Source of the DNA: Dactylis glomerata
Taxonomy: Eukaryota > Streptophyta > Magnoliopsida > Poales > Poaceae
Direction: 5' to 3'
Length of the DNA stretch: 64,000 bases
Assembly: GCA_007115705.1 (NCBI GenBank)
Contig: QXEO01001034.1
Location: forward strand, 1,736,001-1,800,000
Position 1 is the stretch's first letter. Every line of letters begins with the position of its first letter. Below the pieces are notes generated by a model that searched no databases, was not told the DNA's origin, and saw only the letters and a list, made by a program, of their open reading frames with translations. This document shows, one piece after another, positions 1-11,760 of this stretch. The position numbers and the translations under genes are program-made.

Positions 1-1295
1 CGTCTTGCTTTTATCTACCCTTCAAATTAAACTTTTTGTGTTATGCAAAAATTAGTCAGTAAAGCTCTCACGAACCTGACGACACATTTACTTTCTTGCT
101 ATTAATAAATTTGTCCATTGTGCCTCTCTTATGTTGATGTTATGCTTGCAAGTTGTAAGTTGGAAGTTAGCTCAACCATGCTGTCATGGGGCACGTTTTC
201 AACATTGCACTTACTCTCATTTAGTTGATATCATGATCTTTTGTTTATGGATACCTGCGATGTGAAATAAGTTGGAAACTTGTGAGCTCATGGAGTTTGT
301 ATATGTGTTAGAGAAACACCTGGGCCGCTAATCTAAGCCATGCATCATTCATGGTGGAAATTTACAGCATGCCCATAGTGGACATTCGATGATGCATCTC
401 AAAATTAAAAGCTATACCAATGGTAAATAAAAGAGATGCCGAGGTGTTCATTGTCTGTTTGTCTTGTCATTTTGATGTGGGCTTGTTTCCATGTCATCGG
501 GCAAGAGGTACCCCGTTGGCGTTCTCAATGATACATGTATGCTTACAATGACAAGAACTTGCTTGGGACCTAAGTCGAGTCGCATGAGATTTGGGTATTC
601 GTATTTCACGGGACATGAGACTTTCAACTTATGATTTGTTAAGCATATGCTTCATAATTGTACTTGCATTAACCTTATACACTCAAGATGCCTATGATAG
701 GGGCAATGAGAGCTCAAAGCTAGTAAGTATCATAATTTTTGGAGGTTTATAAAACTTGCAATCACTGCTTCCCTCTACGAAGGGCCTTTCTTTTACTTTT
801 ATGTTGAGTGTCCACCTTCTACCTTTATGCACCTTATAAGAGAGCATAGTTGTCTTTCTGAGTATAATGTGCATAGTCCCAAAATTTATTATTGATTGAT
901 TCATGATTATGGTTTTGCTTGTTCTTAAATTATTTGTATTTAGTCACCCTCTTAAACTTGAAGGTGTCCTATGCATTTATGTTTTGCTACTCCATGAAGG
1001 ACAAGCTAAAAACCACTTTGATATGTTTTTCTATATGCTCGAAACATACACTTGACTTTCAATGCATTATTACTCATGATCTTTTGTTTGTGTTACTTTT
1101 CATATTATAACATGGTTGCTAAGTTTTATTGTCAAGGTTATGTCTTTTATGCCCCTGTTTAGAGTACTTTGATCTCAGCACTCAATGCTTTACATCGTTT
1201 GATCAAGATTGTGTTGGTGCATGTCACCTCAAAAATTATTGTTTTGTTATCACTTACCTACTCGAGGATGAGCAGGAGTTAAGCTTGGGGATGCT
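1..1295 (+). mobile_element. 3' internal region of a Gypsy-type LTR retrotransposon
   Basis: This stretch has no long ORF and runs directly into a purine-rich tract (AAGCTTGGGGATGCT, 1281-1295) immediately before an LTR start at 1296. That arrangement is the polypurine tract and 3' LTR junction of a + strand LTR retrotransposon. The short ORFs inside show no gag-pol motifs, so this is the non-coding spacer between pol and the 3' LTR. The coding part and the 5' LTR lie left of the window. From memory the junction resembles Triticeae Gypsy families of the Sabrina/WHAM kind; the exact family is unproven. Confidence 0.7.
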
Positions 1296-2916
1296 TGATA
1301 CGTCTCCAACGTATCTATAATTTTTGATGCTCCATGCTTGTTTATGCAACATTTGCTTTGTGTTTTGTTACACTTCGTAGCATTTTTATGCATTTTCCGG
1401 AACTAACCTATTAACGAGATGCCACAGTGCAAGTTCCCTGTTTTCTGCTATTTTTGTGTTTCAGAAAAGCTACACAGGAAATATTCTCGGAATTGGACAA
1501 AACAAAAGCTGAAGTCCCTATTTTTCCCAACACGAGACGGAGTCCAAAGCAGAGACGAAGGGGAGCTAGGGGCCAGCCACACCATAGGGTGGCGCGGCCT
1601 AGCCCCTGACCGCGCCACCAGGTGGTAGGGCCACCTGGCCCACCTCCTGATGCTTCCCTTCCGCCTATATATTCTCCTCGGTGAGAAAATCCTAACCCCC
1701 AATCAATTTTCTAGAAAACATACTCAAGCCACCGCCGTCGTCGACGCGAGATCGGGAGGGTCCAGAAGCTCTTCCCAGCACCCTGCCAAAAAGGGGAATC
1801 ACCACCGGAGGCCTTCTTCATCACCATGCCTGCCTCCGGAGTGATGTGTGAGTAGTCTACCTTGGACTACGGGTCCATAGCAGTAGCTAGATGGTTGTCT
1901 TCTCCTCCATGTGCTTCATGTTTAGATCTTGTGAGCTGCCTATCATGATCAAGATCATCGTTGTGTAATTCTACATGTTGTGTTTGTTGGGATCCGATGA
2001 ATATTGAGTACTTTGTCAAGTTGATTTATTGATTTATCATCTCTATGATTTTTATGATCTTGCATGCTCTCTGTTGCTAGTAGATATCTTGGCCGAGTAG
2101 ATGCTAGTGACTCCAAGAGGGAGTATTTATGCTCGATAGTGGGTTCATTCCTCTAGTAATCTAGGGGAGTGACAGAAACCTCTAAGGTTGTAGATGTGCT
2201 GTTGCTACTAGGGAGAAAACAACAATATTGTGTTCATGGACATTTGTATTGTTTACATTACACACTTTTCTTAAGGCGATAATCAGTTGCTTGCAACTTA
2301 ATACCCAACGGTTGCTCGGATGACATCCGATGGGTGGATTATTAGTCATAGATGTAGTTGGATTACGGTCTATATATTATGTTGTAATGCCCAAGTGAAT
2401 CTCATAGTGATCCCCATGACATTAGTATGCTTTCTTTATTCTATCAATTGCCCAATTATAATTTGTTTACCCAGCATGTTATTTATCTTATGGAGAGACA
2501 CCTCTAGTGAACTGTGGACCCCGGTCCATTCTTCTACATTCTTATTAATGTTTTACTATTTACTCACATTATTTACATTCTCGCAAACTACTATCTTTTA
2601 CCACATGATACGTTTAATCCTTTGTTTACAGCAAACCGGTGAGATTGACAACCTCCCTGCAAGTTGGGGCAAAGTACTTTGGTTGTGTTGTGTGCAGGTT
2701 CTACCTTGCTGCTGGTGCAAAGCTACGCCCTAGATAAGGCGCCATATATAAATTGTCTGGAGTTGTCGCCAAGCCAGCGAGCATCAACCTTTGGAAGTTA
2801 GTTCTTTCTCCTACTGGTTCGATAAACCTCGGTTTCATACTGAGGGAAGACTTGCTGCTGTGTACATCATACCTTCCTCTTGGGTTCCCAACTGGGCGGC
2901 CAACACCGCACTATCA
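1296..2916 (+). repeat. 3' LTR of the Gypsy retrotransposon (1621 bp)
   Basis: The LTR starts TGATACGTCTCCAACG and ends GCACTATCA, giving the short inverted terminal repeat TGATA/TATCA. A TATA-like box lies near 1666 and is followed by a plausible transcribed leader. The start sequence is one I associate with Triticeae Gypsy LTRs. The target-site duplication cannot be tested because the 5' LTR is outside the window. Confidence 0.75.
1666..1672 (+). promoter_or_regulatory. TATA box of the LTR promoter
   Basis: TATATAT sits in a GC-rich context (CCGCCTATATATTCTCC) inside the LTR, where the U3/R boundary of a retrotransposon promoter is expected. Confidence 0.45.
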
Positions 2917-4487
2917 GTTCACAAGATGAAAGAATTGTAGGAAATTCATTTTTTAGGATGTAGTTGGTTGATATGTTCTTGGCACAAACAATTAGGTCCC
3001 AAAAAAGTAATCAAGTAGGTGATACGGCATGTGAGCAATTTTATCATGTAATGTGGTTGAGAAAAGCACTATAGAGAATTTTGTATTGGTATCATTATAC
3101 ATTAGTGCCAACAAAAAAAAATGGAACCACAAGTAATTATGAAATACTTGTTTATGTTCAATCATTCATCATTGCTTTAGCCTTTTCAGTCAACAATAAT
3201 TCCAGTAGTCTAGCAAAAATAAAAGTAGTCATGAAAATGATGATTGAACCTACAATGTTACTTGGACAAGTACTAAAATACTACGTACTTATATAGTTGA
3301 ATATATATATCTTTGAGTTGCTTCATTTGAATGGACTATCATCTCTTATATTTGGAGCCTATGTTTTTATTATGTTTGTGCTCTTTTATCAAGTCATGTG
3401 ATTAATTTGGTTTATGTGAAAAAACGAGTATTGAAATAATATTGCATAAAGTTTTGAGACATATAGATTTGGTACTTATAGAAAACCAGTAAATATATGC
3501 AAGTGAAAATTGCGGGTGGATTTAATGAGTCATGTAGACTATGCAAAGACATAAGGGGACAATATTTTGGTGTGGGCACTTAAAATAAAAATAGAGTATA
3601 CACTTCTTGAATCGATCTCAAGGGTGAAAGAATTAGTATGGTAGCCTAGAGGGGGTGCATATAGGCTACCAACAATTTTTGTTGTCTTTTCAAACGTTAT
3701 GGCTTCAAAAGAAAATAAGTTTCTAGATATGCAAGTAGGTAAAGGATAAAAATGACACAAGCATGGGGACGATGATGTAATTCCTAAAGTTTCTTCCTTT
3801 GGGGGAACTACGTCTTCGTTTGAGAGTTGCTAGTGACACAAAGTCCACCAAGCGCCACAAAGGCTTATCTTGTTCTTCTCGAACTCTGCTAATGATGGAA
3901 ATTTTGTTGGCTAGAGTATGACATTTAGGGCATTCAAAACTTGTATTAATGGTGGGGAGATGACTGGAAGGAGAAGCCAACTCTGGGGTGTTTTGGGGCA
4001 TCAGAAATTCCAGAGTTAGCGGCAAGAAATTCCTACCACCAGGCCTATCTCTAGTCCTATTTATAGCCCTATATAGAGAGTTGCACCACTCGGGTGCAAC
4101 TCAAACTATAGGATGCAAGTTGGGTGCATGAATTTCACAAGATTTCTAGCTAGAAAAACTTTTGGTTTGTAAGCACCAGAAATTTATGACCTGCTTGGGA
4201 TTTCAGGTCTGCCCTGAAGCTTAATAAACTACAGGAAATCGAGGTTCTCTCACTCAAAAAATTGGGAGATTTAGTGGTTGCGGATCTTGATTTTTTTATT
4301 CATGATTTTCCATCCATACCTTCAAAATGCACCCACGCCCTTTGATAGCATGCCTTTCCTATGAGTCAAATAAATTAAACTGCCAGAAACTATCTCCTGT
4401 CTTTTCACTTTAGAGGGGTTGATCACCACTTGTAGAATACATCAAATGTACTTAGAAACGTTTAGCACACACTGAGGTCAGAATTAT
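2917..4487. other. Intergenic stretch without a recognised feature
   Basis: AT-rich sequence with only short ORFs on both strands. A 100-codon minus-strand ORF at 3723-4025 shows no recognisable domain and no promoter context. I see nothing firm here. Confidence 0.5.
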
Positions 4488-4495
4488 GCTATCAT

Positions 4496-4664
4496 CAGGG
4501 GCAAAGCCGGAAATGATTAGTGACTGGTGCTGAGACAACTAGATGGTGCTGGGCTAGTCTGATCTGAAGCATGTAAGCTAGACGTGTCTCATAATTTCCC
4601 TTGTACAAAACGTAGATGGACCGGTGCTACAGCACTGGTAGCACCAGGCGCGGCTCCACCCCTC
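4496..4664. mobile_element. hAT-type MITE (169 bp) with perfect 8-bp target duplication
   Basis: The element begins CAGGGGCAAAGCCGG and ends CGGCTCCACCCCTC, an imperfect terminal inverted repeat of the CAGGGGYGGAGCC type. It is flanked on both sides by GCTATCAT (4488-4495 and 4665-4672), the 8-bp duplication expected of hAT transposases. It is too short to encode a protein, so it is non-autonomous. Confidence 0.75.
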
Positions 4665-4672
4665 GCTATCAT

Positions 4673-5129
4673 TGAACACCCAAAACAACTTAGAGAGGGA
4701 AATGCCCTTTCAAAGGGGTGATGTTGGGGAGCTTTTGGTGTTTTAGTTTCTCTCCTTACATCACATCATCACCATGATCTTCTCATTTGGTGGTATGTAG
4801 ATGAAGCAGTGATTTCAAACTGTGCCTTGGGCGTCGGGGGTTCCTAACCACAGTGTGTTAGGTTGTGTAACTTTTCTCACCATTTGAGGTGGGTGCCTCA
4901 TGTTCCTACTAATTAAAAACCTTATAGGTTAGTCAAGCTTGTGCATGTATCATATTTTGTGACTTTTGTCGGATGTTGATACCCAGAGTTATAGAGGATC
5001 ATTTTAATCTTCAACAAGAAGTATTTTACCCCGATCTGTAGTTTGACACAAAGGGAGCAGAGAATATCAGCGAGACTTGAGCTATTCAGTATTCAATTTA
5101 ACCACACTTTTCTATCAAATATCTTCTTT
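4673..5129. other. Intergenic stretch without a recognised feature
   Basis: No ORF, repeat or promoter signature stands out. Part of it may be an eroded continuation of the Copia LTR that follows, but I cannot see its far end. Confidence 0.4.
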
Positions 5130-5788
5130 AGAAAGTTATGATAATGGCACAACGATAGTAAAGTAACAGTTGTGAAGTAAATGTACAATATTATATTTTG
5201 ATTTCTTATTAAAAGTTATGTTGTTGTGAACTTCCCGTGAATTAAATCTTAAGCATAGGGTGATTAGCGGGACAATTGCATAAATGAGATCGTTCACATA
5301 ATAACGTCTGACAGTAGCCAATACACATCTTCCAAAATGAGAGTACTTGATATTCTCATGGTCTAGGGAGTTTTGCATAAGAGCACACTTCAAGATAAAG
5401 CTACTAACAATGATGCATAAATCTCATAGTGAATCAGTGAGTTGGGTCAGTTCTATACCATTGTTAAGTCAAACAATACTCCCAATTTTGTCGGTATCCT
5501 TGTTACATTGATCATGCTTATGATTAGGGAAACATGATCATCAAATATCACATGAGCTAGTCCTATACTAGAGGCGGGACTAGGAACACATGTTGTTTAT
5601 CTGCCTATCTCATATTCAAGGTACATAGCAGTTATAGCATAAATAAAATGTACATTAATAATGAAAATGGAAATAAATACTCCCTCCAACCCATCTTACT
5701 TGTCGCTGATTTGGTACAAAGTTGTATTAAATCAGCGACAAGTAATATGGGTCAGATGGATTAATATATCTAGCGCATATTTCCTTCA
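5130..5788 (-). repeat. Truncated Copia LTR fragment (Angela/BARE-like), minus strand
   Basis: Read on the minus strand the LTR would start TGAAGGAAATATGCGCTAGA at 5788, resembling the TGTTGGAAATATGCCCTAGA start of Triticeae Copia LTRs. Further in, the + strand text GAGCTAGTCCTATACTAGAGG and ACACATGTTGTTTAT matches the remembered reverse complement of that LTR class. The far end is lost around 5130. A Stowaway MITE interrupts it. Family placement is from memory. Confidence 0.6.
5682..5760. mobile_element. Stowaway MITE nested in the Copia LTR
   Basis: The terminal repeat CTCCCTCCAACCCATCTTAC and its inverse near the 3' end give a hairpin with the stem GTCGCTGATTT/AAATCAGCGAC, flanked by TA. 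This is the signature of Stowaway elements mobilised by Tc1/mariner transposases. Position error of a base or two is possible. Confidence 0.75.
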
Positions 5789-6266
5789 CCATCAGCCCTG
5801 ATTTGGACCTTAGGATGAAGTCCTCCAAACACTACCTTTTTACCATGAAAACATTAGGGAGCCCCCTATGGTGTATTTTTATTCTAAAACCTAAATTAGG
5901 GTAAAATACAAATAATTACATAGGACAATATATGGGGAAAAGATAAAAGAGAGAAAAAATTATTCTCTGTCTAATTAGAAAGCCCAACCCTGTGTCTAAC
6001 CCTACGAACTAGAAGAACAATGCCATTCTTGAAAACTTACCTCTAACTCTAAAATGAATGTTTATCTTCAAAGTTATTCCCATTTGGATCTTCCAAGTCC
6101 CACACAAAGCAGACGATACTAACTCACAGAATTAAGGTCCTAAAAGCTTTGTTCTTCCATGTCAAACATCACATATATACTCTGATCTCAGGCCCAAGAA
6201 ATACCAAGTTTCTGCCAAACTTTAATAGCAAAGGGGTAGTTTAAGAACAAGTGCTCTCTCTCCCAT

Positions 6267-6267
<1 letters not shown>

Positions 6268-6316
<49 letters not shown>
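6268..6316. repeat. (CT)n microsatellite
   Basis: A perfect run of about 24 CT dinucleotides. It creates spurious Ser-Leu and Arg-Glu ORFs on the two strands. It is absent at the matching place of unit C, so it expanded after the duplication or was lost there. Confidence 0.95.
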
Positions 6317-6321
<5 letters not shown>

Positions 6322-7533
6322 ACAATTCACACCGGAGTGAAGCCTCCACCATGTCCTTATTGTTTATGCGATGAAACCAAAAGGATCCACACAAAAACCT
6401 TATGCTTACGCAAAGCTCTTACTTTTCCGAAGTTTTCTGGAGATTGGAGACACCTCAACCCAGCAAACATGAATTTATAGAAGGCCATGGACGAATAGAT
6501 TCCATATTGAGTAATAAAATTCAAGATATCTACGAGACCCTAGGTGCATGTTTTGATTCACGGTGACTGAAGATGATTAGCAATCGGTTATAATTCCATG
6601 AGATATTACTCAGAGATAGAGATTGCAAAGTGTTGTGCCATTTTCTCAAGAGAATCGCAGGCGAACATATATTGAAGAAAGATATTTGTGTCAATGTCAA
6701 AGGAATATACTATGGGAATTTTATGACAAGAAGGTTATCGCTCTATAAGAGTTATTGCACCGTTACCTGGTGAACACTTGGCTACACTTGCTGCACACAC
6801 TGTGTCTTGCGGAACACCAAGACTATGAGATCTGGTATGCCTTGCGGATTAGTGCTAATAGGGTTCTGGCGAGCTGGAGGTTGTGATACTGGTGGTTTGA
6901 AACTAAGTGCAGTTATTTTACAATATGTGATGTTGCATAGCTCTTTTTTTCTGCAAACATGCATGTGTTATGCTGCAGTGATTCCACGTGGCTGTTGTAA
7001 TTGTTACATTCATGTTAATGTTGTAAGCGGTGGGATCCATGCTGCATTGTGTGTGTTGATTTTTCTCAGCGATTTGTTGATGCATGCACTTTTTTATGTA
7101 AACTTGATATTGTTGAAATATTGTGACTTTTATAGGATTTTAGGCGAGCGGAGTTACGATTGCAAGGATTGGAATGGTCAAAATCTGACACTGAAGTGAG
7201 ATCAGAAGGCGGGAAAGGCGACTCATCCAGACAATTCTATTCTATCAATCCTATAATTGTTTGGTAACTCTATTTTATCTTTCCTGTAACTTTTCTGGTA
7301 ACTTACCCAGGGCTGGCATGTCAAAAGAACAACTTAACCATGGCCGGGGACTCAGCCTAAAAGAATCTTGGGACCTACGGTTGTATGAACTTCTGTAGCC
7401 TGTTGGTTGTGATCGTTCGTACTTCCTTCTTTTTTTAGGGGCAAGTAAAATAAATCTACTACTCGGTAACGCGGCACAAGGAGTAGCACTGCTTCCTTCC
7501 TGTGATCGGACTTTCCAAATTCCAATCTGAAGT

Positions 7534-7714
7534 TTCCATATCCTCGACTCCTGATCGCTTAACTTCCATATCTCGATCAGAGCTTTCCATATCCTGCAGG
7601 CTGCAGCCGGCTCGCATCGAACCGCCTTTCCTTGCAGCAGAAGCCGTGAGCTTGGAGTCCCGCTCCGCTCCGACCTCCACTCCAAGAACCACCGTCCCTC
7701 CGTCCGCTATATAA
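7534..7714 (+). promoter_or_regulatory. Core promoter of MYB copy 1 with three TTCCATATC repeats and a TATA box
   Basis: TTCCATATC occurs at 7534-7542, 7564-7572 and 7585-7593, and TATATAA lies at 7708-7714. The same arrangement is found ahead of copy 3 (the third motif there has one change), while copy 2 keeps two motifs. The block is conserved among the copies like the coding region. The role of the repeated motif as a regulator-binding site is inference. Confidence 0.55.
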
Positions 7715-7841
7715 GGCACCACGCACCGCCGGCCTTCACCACCACCCGCACCGCATCCAGTTTTCTTCTCTTCCGATTCCGATCCATCCCACGCGCACAA
7801 GCTTCGTCCCGAGGAGGCCCAAGAGTGTTCAATCGACGAAG

Positions 7842-8594
7842 ATGCCGTCGTCCTCGTTTCCGGGCACGAGCACGACTGGCCCCGGCGACGCCCCGCGGCC
7901 GGCGGTCAGGAAGGCGATGTGGAGCGAGGACGAGGACCGCGTGCTGCGGGAGCAGGTGCGCCGCCACGGCCCGCACAACTGGGACGCCATCTGCGAGCCG
8001 CTGCAGCCGGAGCGGAACGCTAAGTCGTGCCGCCTCCGCTGGTGCCAGCACCTCGACCCCCGGGTGGACGCCGCCAGGCCCTTCACCTCAAAGGAGGACG
8101 ACCTCATCGTCAAGTACCAGGGCCTCTACGGCAACCGCTGGTCCACCATCGCCGAGTTCCTCTCCGGCCGCACCGACAACGCCATCAAGAACCGCTGGAA
8201 CTCCGTCCTCCGCAAGAACCACGCCCACGCGCCACCCTCGGCCGACCACCAGGCCCCCCCGCGACACTACTGGGCTCCTCCGCGCCCCACAAACCCCGAG
8301 CTCACTCCGGGCTGCCTCCCGCTGTTCCCTCTGGCGCCCGGCGATGTCAGGATCGCCAGGGGAGCTCGCCCGCTGCTTACCCGCGCGCCCGAGGACGACG
8401 ACATGTCGGACGCCGAGTCATCTGCGGAGGGGTACCTCCAGCTGTTCCCTCTGGCGCCCGGGGATCTCAAGGTCAATGCGGCGTTGAGTGACTTGTCTTG
8501 CGGAGCAGACGACCCGCTCACCCAGCTCAGCCTCGCGCCGCCGGCGAGGATGGTGTTCGAGGTTATGCCGCTGCGGGCGTACCGGCTGCCTTAA
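7842..8594 (+). CDS. R2R3-MYB transcription factor, copy 1 (intact, 250 aa)
   Basis: An intronless gene encoding a nuclear DNA-binding regulator. Repeat R2 spans about residues 24-73 with W27, W47 and W67; R3 spans about 77-124 with F81 in place of the first Trp, then W100 and W119. The R3 recognition helix reads SGRTDNAIKNRWNS, close to the subgroup 22 (MYB44/MYB73) class, whose genes are also usually intronless. The C-terminal part is divergent and has two copies of an LFPLAPGD motif (about residues 161-168 and 204-211), possibly a protein-interaction or activation/repression motif. The start was chosen because ATG 7842 lies about 130 bp downstream of the TATA box and is conserved in the paralogues. 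Target genes are unknown. MYB identity is firm; subgroup is tentative. Confidence 0.93.
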   Translation: MPSSSFPGTSTTGPGDAPRPAVRKAMWSEDEDRVLREQVRRHGPHNWDAICEPLQPERNAKSCRLRWCQHLDPRVDAARPFTSKEDDLIVKYQGLYGNRWSTIAEFLSGRTDNAIKNRWNSVLRKNHAHAPPSADHQAPPRHYWAPPRPTNPELTPGCLPLFPLAPGDVRIARGARPLLTRAPEDDDMSDAESSAEGYLQLFPLAPGDLKVNAALSDLSCGADDPLTQLSLAPPARMVFEVMPLRAYRLP

Positions 8595-9172
8595 TTTGGT
8601 CCTTCTTACGCGTCCCTCTACTTTTTGCTGATCCTGGGGAATTCTGCTGGTGGAATTTGACTTCTGATTCAAGAGCTGTGGATGATCAAGAAGGTTTAGG
8701 CACTGCCGTAATAGAAGAGCTGTGAATGTTAGTGTCATTAGAATCCTTGATTTTCCGTAATCGTCTTGTTGGGTTGGTGATCAAGTAGTTCTGGAGTTAG
8801 CGTAATTTTCTTTCTTCTTGGTAATCAAGAAAGGACGAGCTGTGGATCTTGGATTCTTGGTATCAATAGAACTCTGAAGTCAATGTAATGCCTGGTTGTT
8901 GGGTAATCAATTTTTTTCTAAATTACTGTAATCGTCTTGCTTCTTGATAATCAAGAAAATACTGAACTTACAATTTCCTTGCATGTTGGTAATCAGGAGC
9001 TCAACTTTTAGCAATTTTCGTGTTCAGTATAATCATTATGGAAATTTTCTCCTTCTCTTACTTGCTTTGCTTGTTGGTATAAATTAGTCCACATAAGATT
9101 CTAGATCTTGGTAAGTTTCTCCCCGGTGTAGGAGTAGAAGCGCTGGTACCTTGATTCAAGATTTAACCTCCT
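8595..9172 (+). other. 3' flank of MYB copy 1
   Basis: AT-rich sequence with diverged, internally repetitive phrases ('tcttgataatcaagaaaat', 'tttccttgcatgttggtaatc') that recur behind copies 2 and 3. It probably holds the 3' UTR. It is cut at 9173 by the Mutator-like insertion and continues at 12599. Confidence 0.55.
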
Positions 9173-9994
9173 TAAAAAGTTGGACCGGTCTAGGCATCGG
9201 CCGTGCGATAGAAAGTAGCCTCCATCGCACACCCGGAAAAGGAAAGTTTCGTCAGAAATCCCCAGCTCCCCGTTCCAGAATCGGCCCCTCCACGCCATGC
9301 TCTGCCATGGGCGCGCTACCCCGCTGACCGCGCGCTTCCCCGGCAACCCGCGCTTGCCTCGGCCGCCGGCCTCCTTTACAGCACGTGCGTCGGCCACCGG
9401 CCCGGTTCCTCGACTCCCATCGCACGAGCTGGCGCATGGATCCCCGCCGCTGGCTTCCTCGCGCCGCTCGTGGCCTCCACCGAGATCCGCCAAGGCGAAA
9501 ACCACCAAAATCCGGCATCTGTCTCTGCCATACCATGCCCTGCAACGAGCTTCTCCGGCCCCGCCCCTGCCCTCTTGCATCGAGCTTCTCCGGCGCCGCC
9601 CTGCCCCTCTTGCATCGAGGACCACCAGCGCTTGTCCTCAACTCGCCGTTGACCGGCTCGCCTACACCGCCCAGTAAGCAAGTCGCCGGCGGACCTCCCA
9701 TTTACCCCCGTCAGTCTGCCCGCTCTGACCGCCGATGAAGCAGATAGGGAGTGAGATGGTGAGAGAAGGAACGTTTGGGAAGGAGCTGCCGCGTGCCGCT
9801 TGTTTCCAGAAGGGGCTGAGATAGACCGAGCTTTTTTGAGTAGATGATAGACCGGGCTGGGAGTGGAGGGAGAGGAGGGCAGGTCAATGGGCCGAAAATT
9901 GGGCTATGCTGCTAAATGTGTTGCCTAAAATCATGTAATAGTTGCTTAAATTCTCCTAAAAAATAAGTTGCTTAAATTAATTTGTTGCCTAATA

Positions 9995-10152
9995 CTCCCT
10001 CCGTTTTAAAATATAAGATGTTTTAGCTCTGTGAAGCAAGTGTATTTAGACATCTTTTAGTGTGTAGGTTCACTTGAATACACACACTAAAACATGTCTA
10101 GATACATTTGCTTCACAAACCTAAAACATCTTATATTTTGAAACGGAGGGAG
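9995..10152. mobile_element. Stowaway MITE (158 bp) nested in the Mutator-like element
   Basis: Terminal inverted repeats CTCCCTCCGTTTTAAAATAT and its complement at the right end, flanked by TA (9993-9994 and 10153-10154). The two arms fold into a near-complete hairpin, as in complete Stowaway copies. Confidence 0.92.
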
Positions 10153-10769
10153 TATTATATAGTAGTTGCTTAAAAATGATGTGTTAACGGAAGTGGAAGA
10201 GGAGGCCGACGGCGGTGAGAATCAGCGGCGGGTGGAGCATTGACGGGAGGGTAGAGAAGACGTGTGGGAGGAAGAAGATGATGTGAAAGATAGGGGTCCC
10301 ACCTGTAAGAAATATGGTACTTGCCCGATCGTGTTGATTTGTAGCCCAAAAATACATAATAGTTGCTTAAAATGCTAACTTGTGCCTAGCAGTATTATTT
10401 AGTTGTAATTTTCCCAACAGTAATGTAGTAACCACGTATATGTGCTATGGAAATTGCCTACAAATGTTCGGACATTGCCACCCACATCGATAATGGTCAA
10501 CGTTTTACCGAAAGTCTGGAGCAGCCCACGGGGGAGTTTGGAGAGGTGTTCGTTAACTTTAGTGCGACTCTCGTTACTATTGTATGCAATTTTACTATTG
10601 CGATAGACAATTTTATAAAAAGAGTACGCAATTTTATACAGCAGACAACTTTTTTTTAGGGCAACAACAAATGGATAGGGCAACTTTCACAATGTTATTT
10701 AAACAAAATGGATATGAAAAATAAAAAATTACTGAGAAAAGTATACAACCAGTAGAAAGTAACTTTATA

Positions 10770-11760
10770 TCAGTGGTAGGCAACTTTGTACCGGTGCTCA
10801 CGCTCTCCTCTCCCGCTGGAGGCGTCCCACTTAATATCGCGCATGATTCTCATGCTCCTCCGCCCAATTCGCCAACACCCCCCTCACCGATCTGCACATA
10901 TAGTGGGTTGACATGCCATTTTTGGTGCCACCGCAATTCTAGTGTGCAACAAAAAAACTTTTATAGCCCGATAAGACAATTTTGGTGTCCGACGATACAT
11001 TTGGTGCCTGAGATCGCAACTTTGGTGCCTGAGAACGCAACTTTGGTGCTAAACATAGCAAATTTCTTAAAACTAGGCAACTTCGTCACAACGATAGGCA
11101 ACTGGCCGGGCCACAACGGTAGGCAACTTGCAACAAAGACAAACAACTTTTGCTACATCTGTAAGGAGCTTTACAGCAGCATTACACAACTTCTTCACAT
11201 CATTGGGCAACTTTGTCACATAGGTAGGCAACTGGGCCAGAGCGAAAGGCATCTTTGCCCCAACATAAGCTACATAAGCTACTTCGTCACATCGGTAGGA
11301 AACTTGACAACAGATATAGGAAATCACAGTGGGCACCAAAGTTTAGTCGCCTATGCTGGTGGTAAAGACACGATTCTTTGGTCGCGGGGGTAAGAGCTTG
11401 GGTTGTTGCCTCGATGGGGCGACACTGTTTCCACCAAAGTTGTTTTGTTGTGCACCAAAGTTGCATTGTGGGGCTCCAAAGTTGCAATGTTCCCAAACAA
11501 ATCACGACATTCATTGCGCGGATGAGTGGCCTGGATACCGGTCGCTTGCTGCCGTCCTAGATTCAAAACGTTCCTACGAATTTTTTTGTGAATAAACGTT
11601 CGTGCGATATTTAGGTCCAACAACTTTTGTAACATTGGTAAGCAACAAACTATCAATGCTGGGCAATTTTGAAATAAATATAAACAATTTTCATAGCATC
11701 CCTAAGCAACAAACTATCGTAATTGAGCCAACCAATTTAACTGAAAAAGTTTCAGCAACT
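10770..11760. repeat. Degenerate GGCAACTTTG repeat array inside the Mutator-like element
   Basis: The phrase AGGCAACTT(T/G)G or its close variants (CGCAACTTTGGTGCC, GGGCAACTTTGTCAC, ACAACTTTTGTAAC) recurs roughly every 20-30 bases for about 1 kb. It creates long but meaningless ORFs on both strands. Subterminal or internal repeat arrays of this kind occur in non-autonomous DNA transposons; the function is unknown. Confidence 0.55.

Noticed and set aside
3723..4025. 100-codon minus-strand ORF
   Set aside because: No domain, no paralogue in the window and no promoter signature.
6188..6480. Arg-Glu and Leu-Ser rich ORFs on opposite strands
   Set aside because: They are translations of the (CT)n microsatellite.
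6807..7199. 130-codon ORF in the upstream flank of MYB copy 1
   Set aside because: The homologous DNA in unit C (about 21560-21900) has frameshifts and stops, so there is no selection for a protein.
7825..8521. Several long ORFs on both strands overlapping MYB copy 1 (and likewise copies 2 and 3)
   Set aside because: High GC keeps other frames open; only the MYB frame shows a protein family.
10773..11393. 206-codon ORF
   Set aside because: It lies across the GGCAACTTTG repeat array of a transposon and has no domain.
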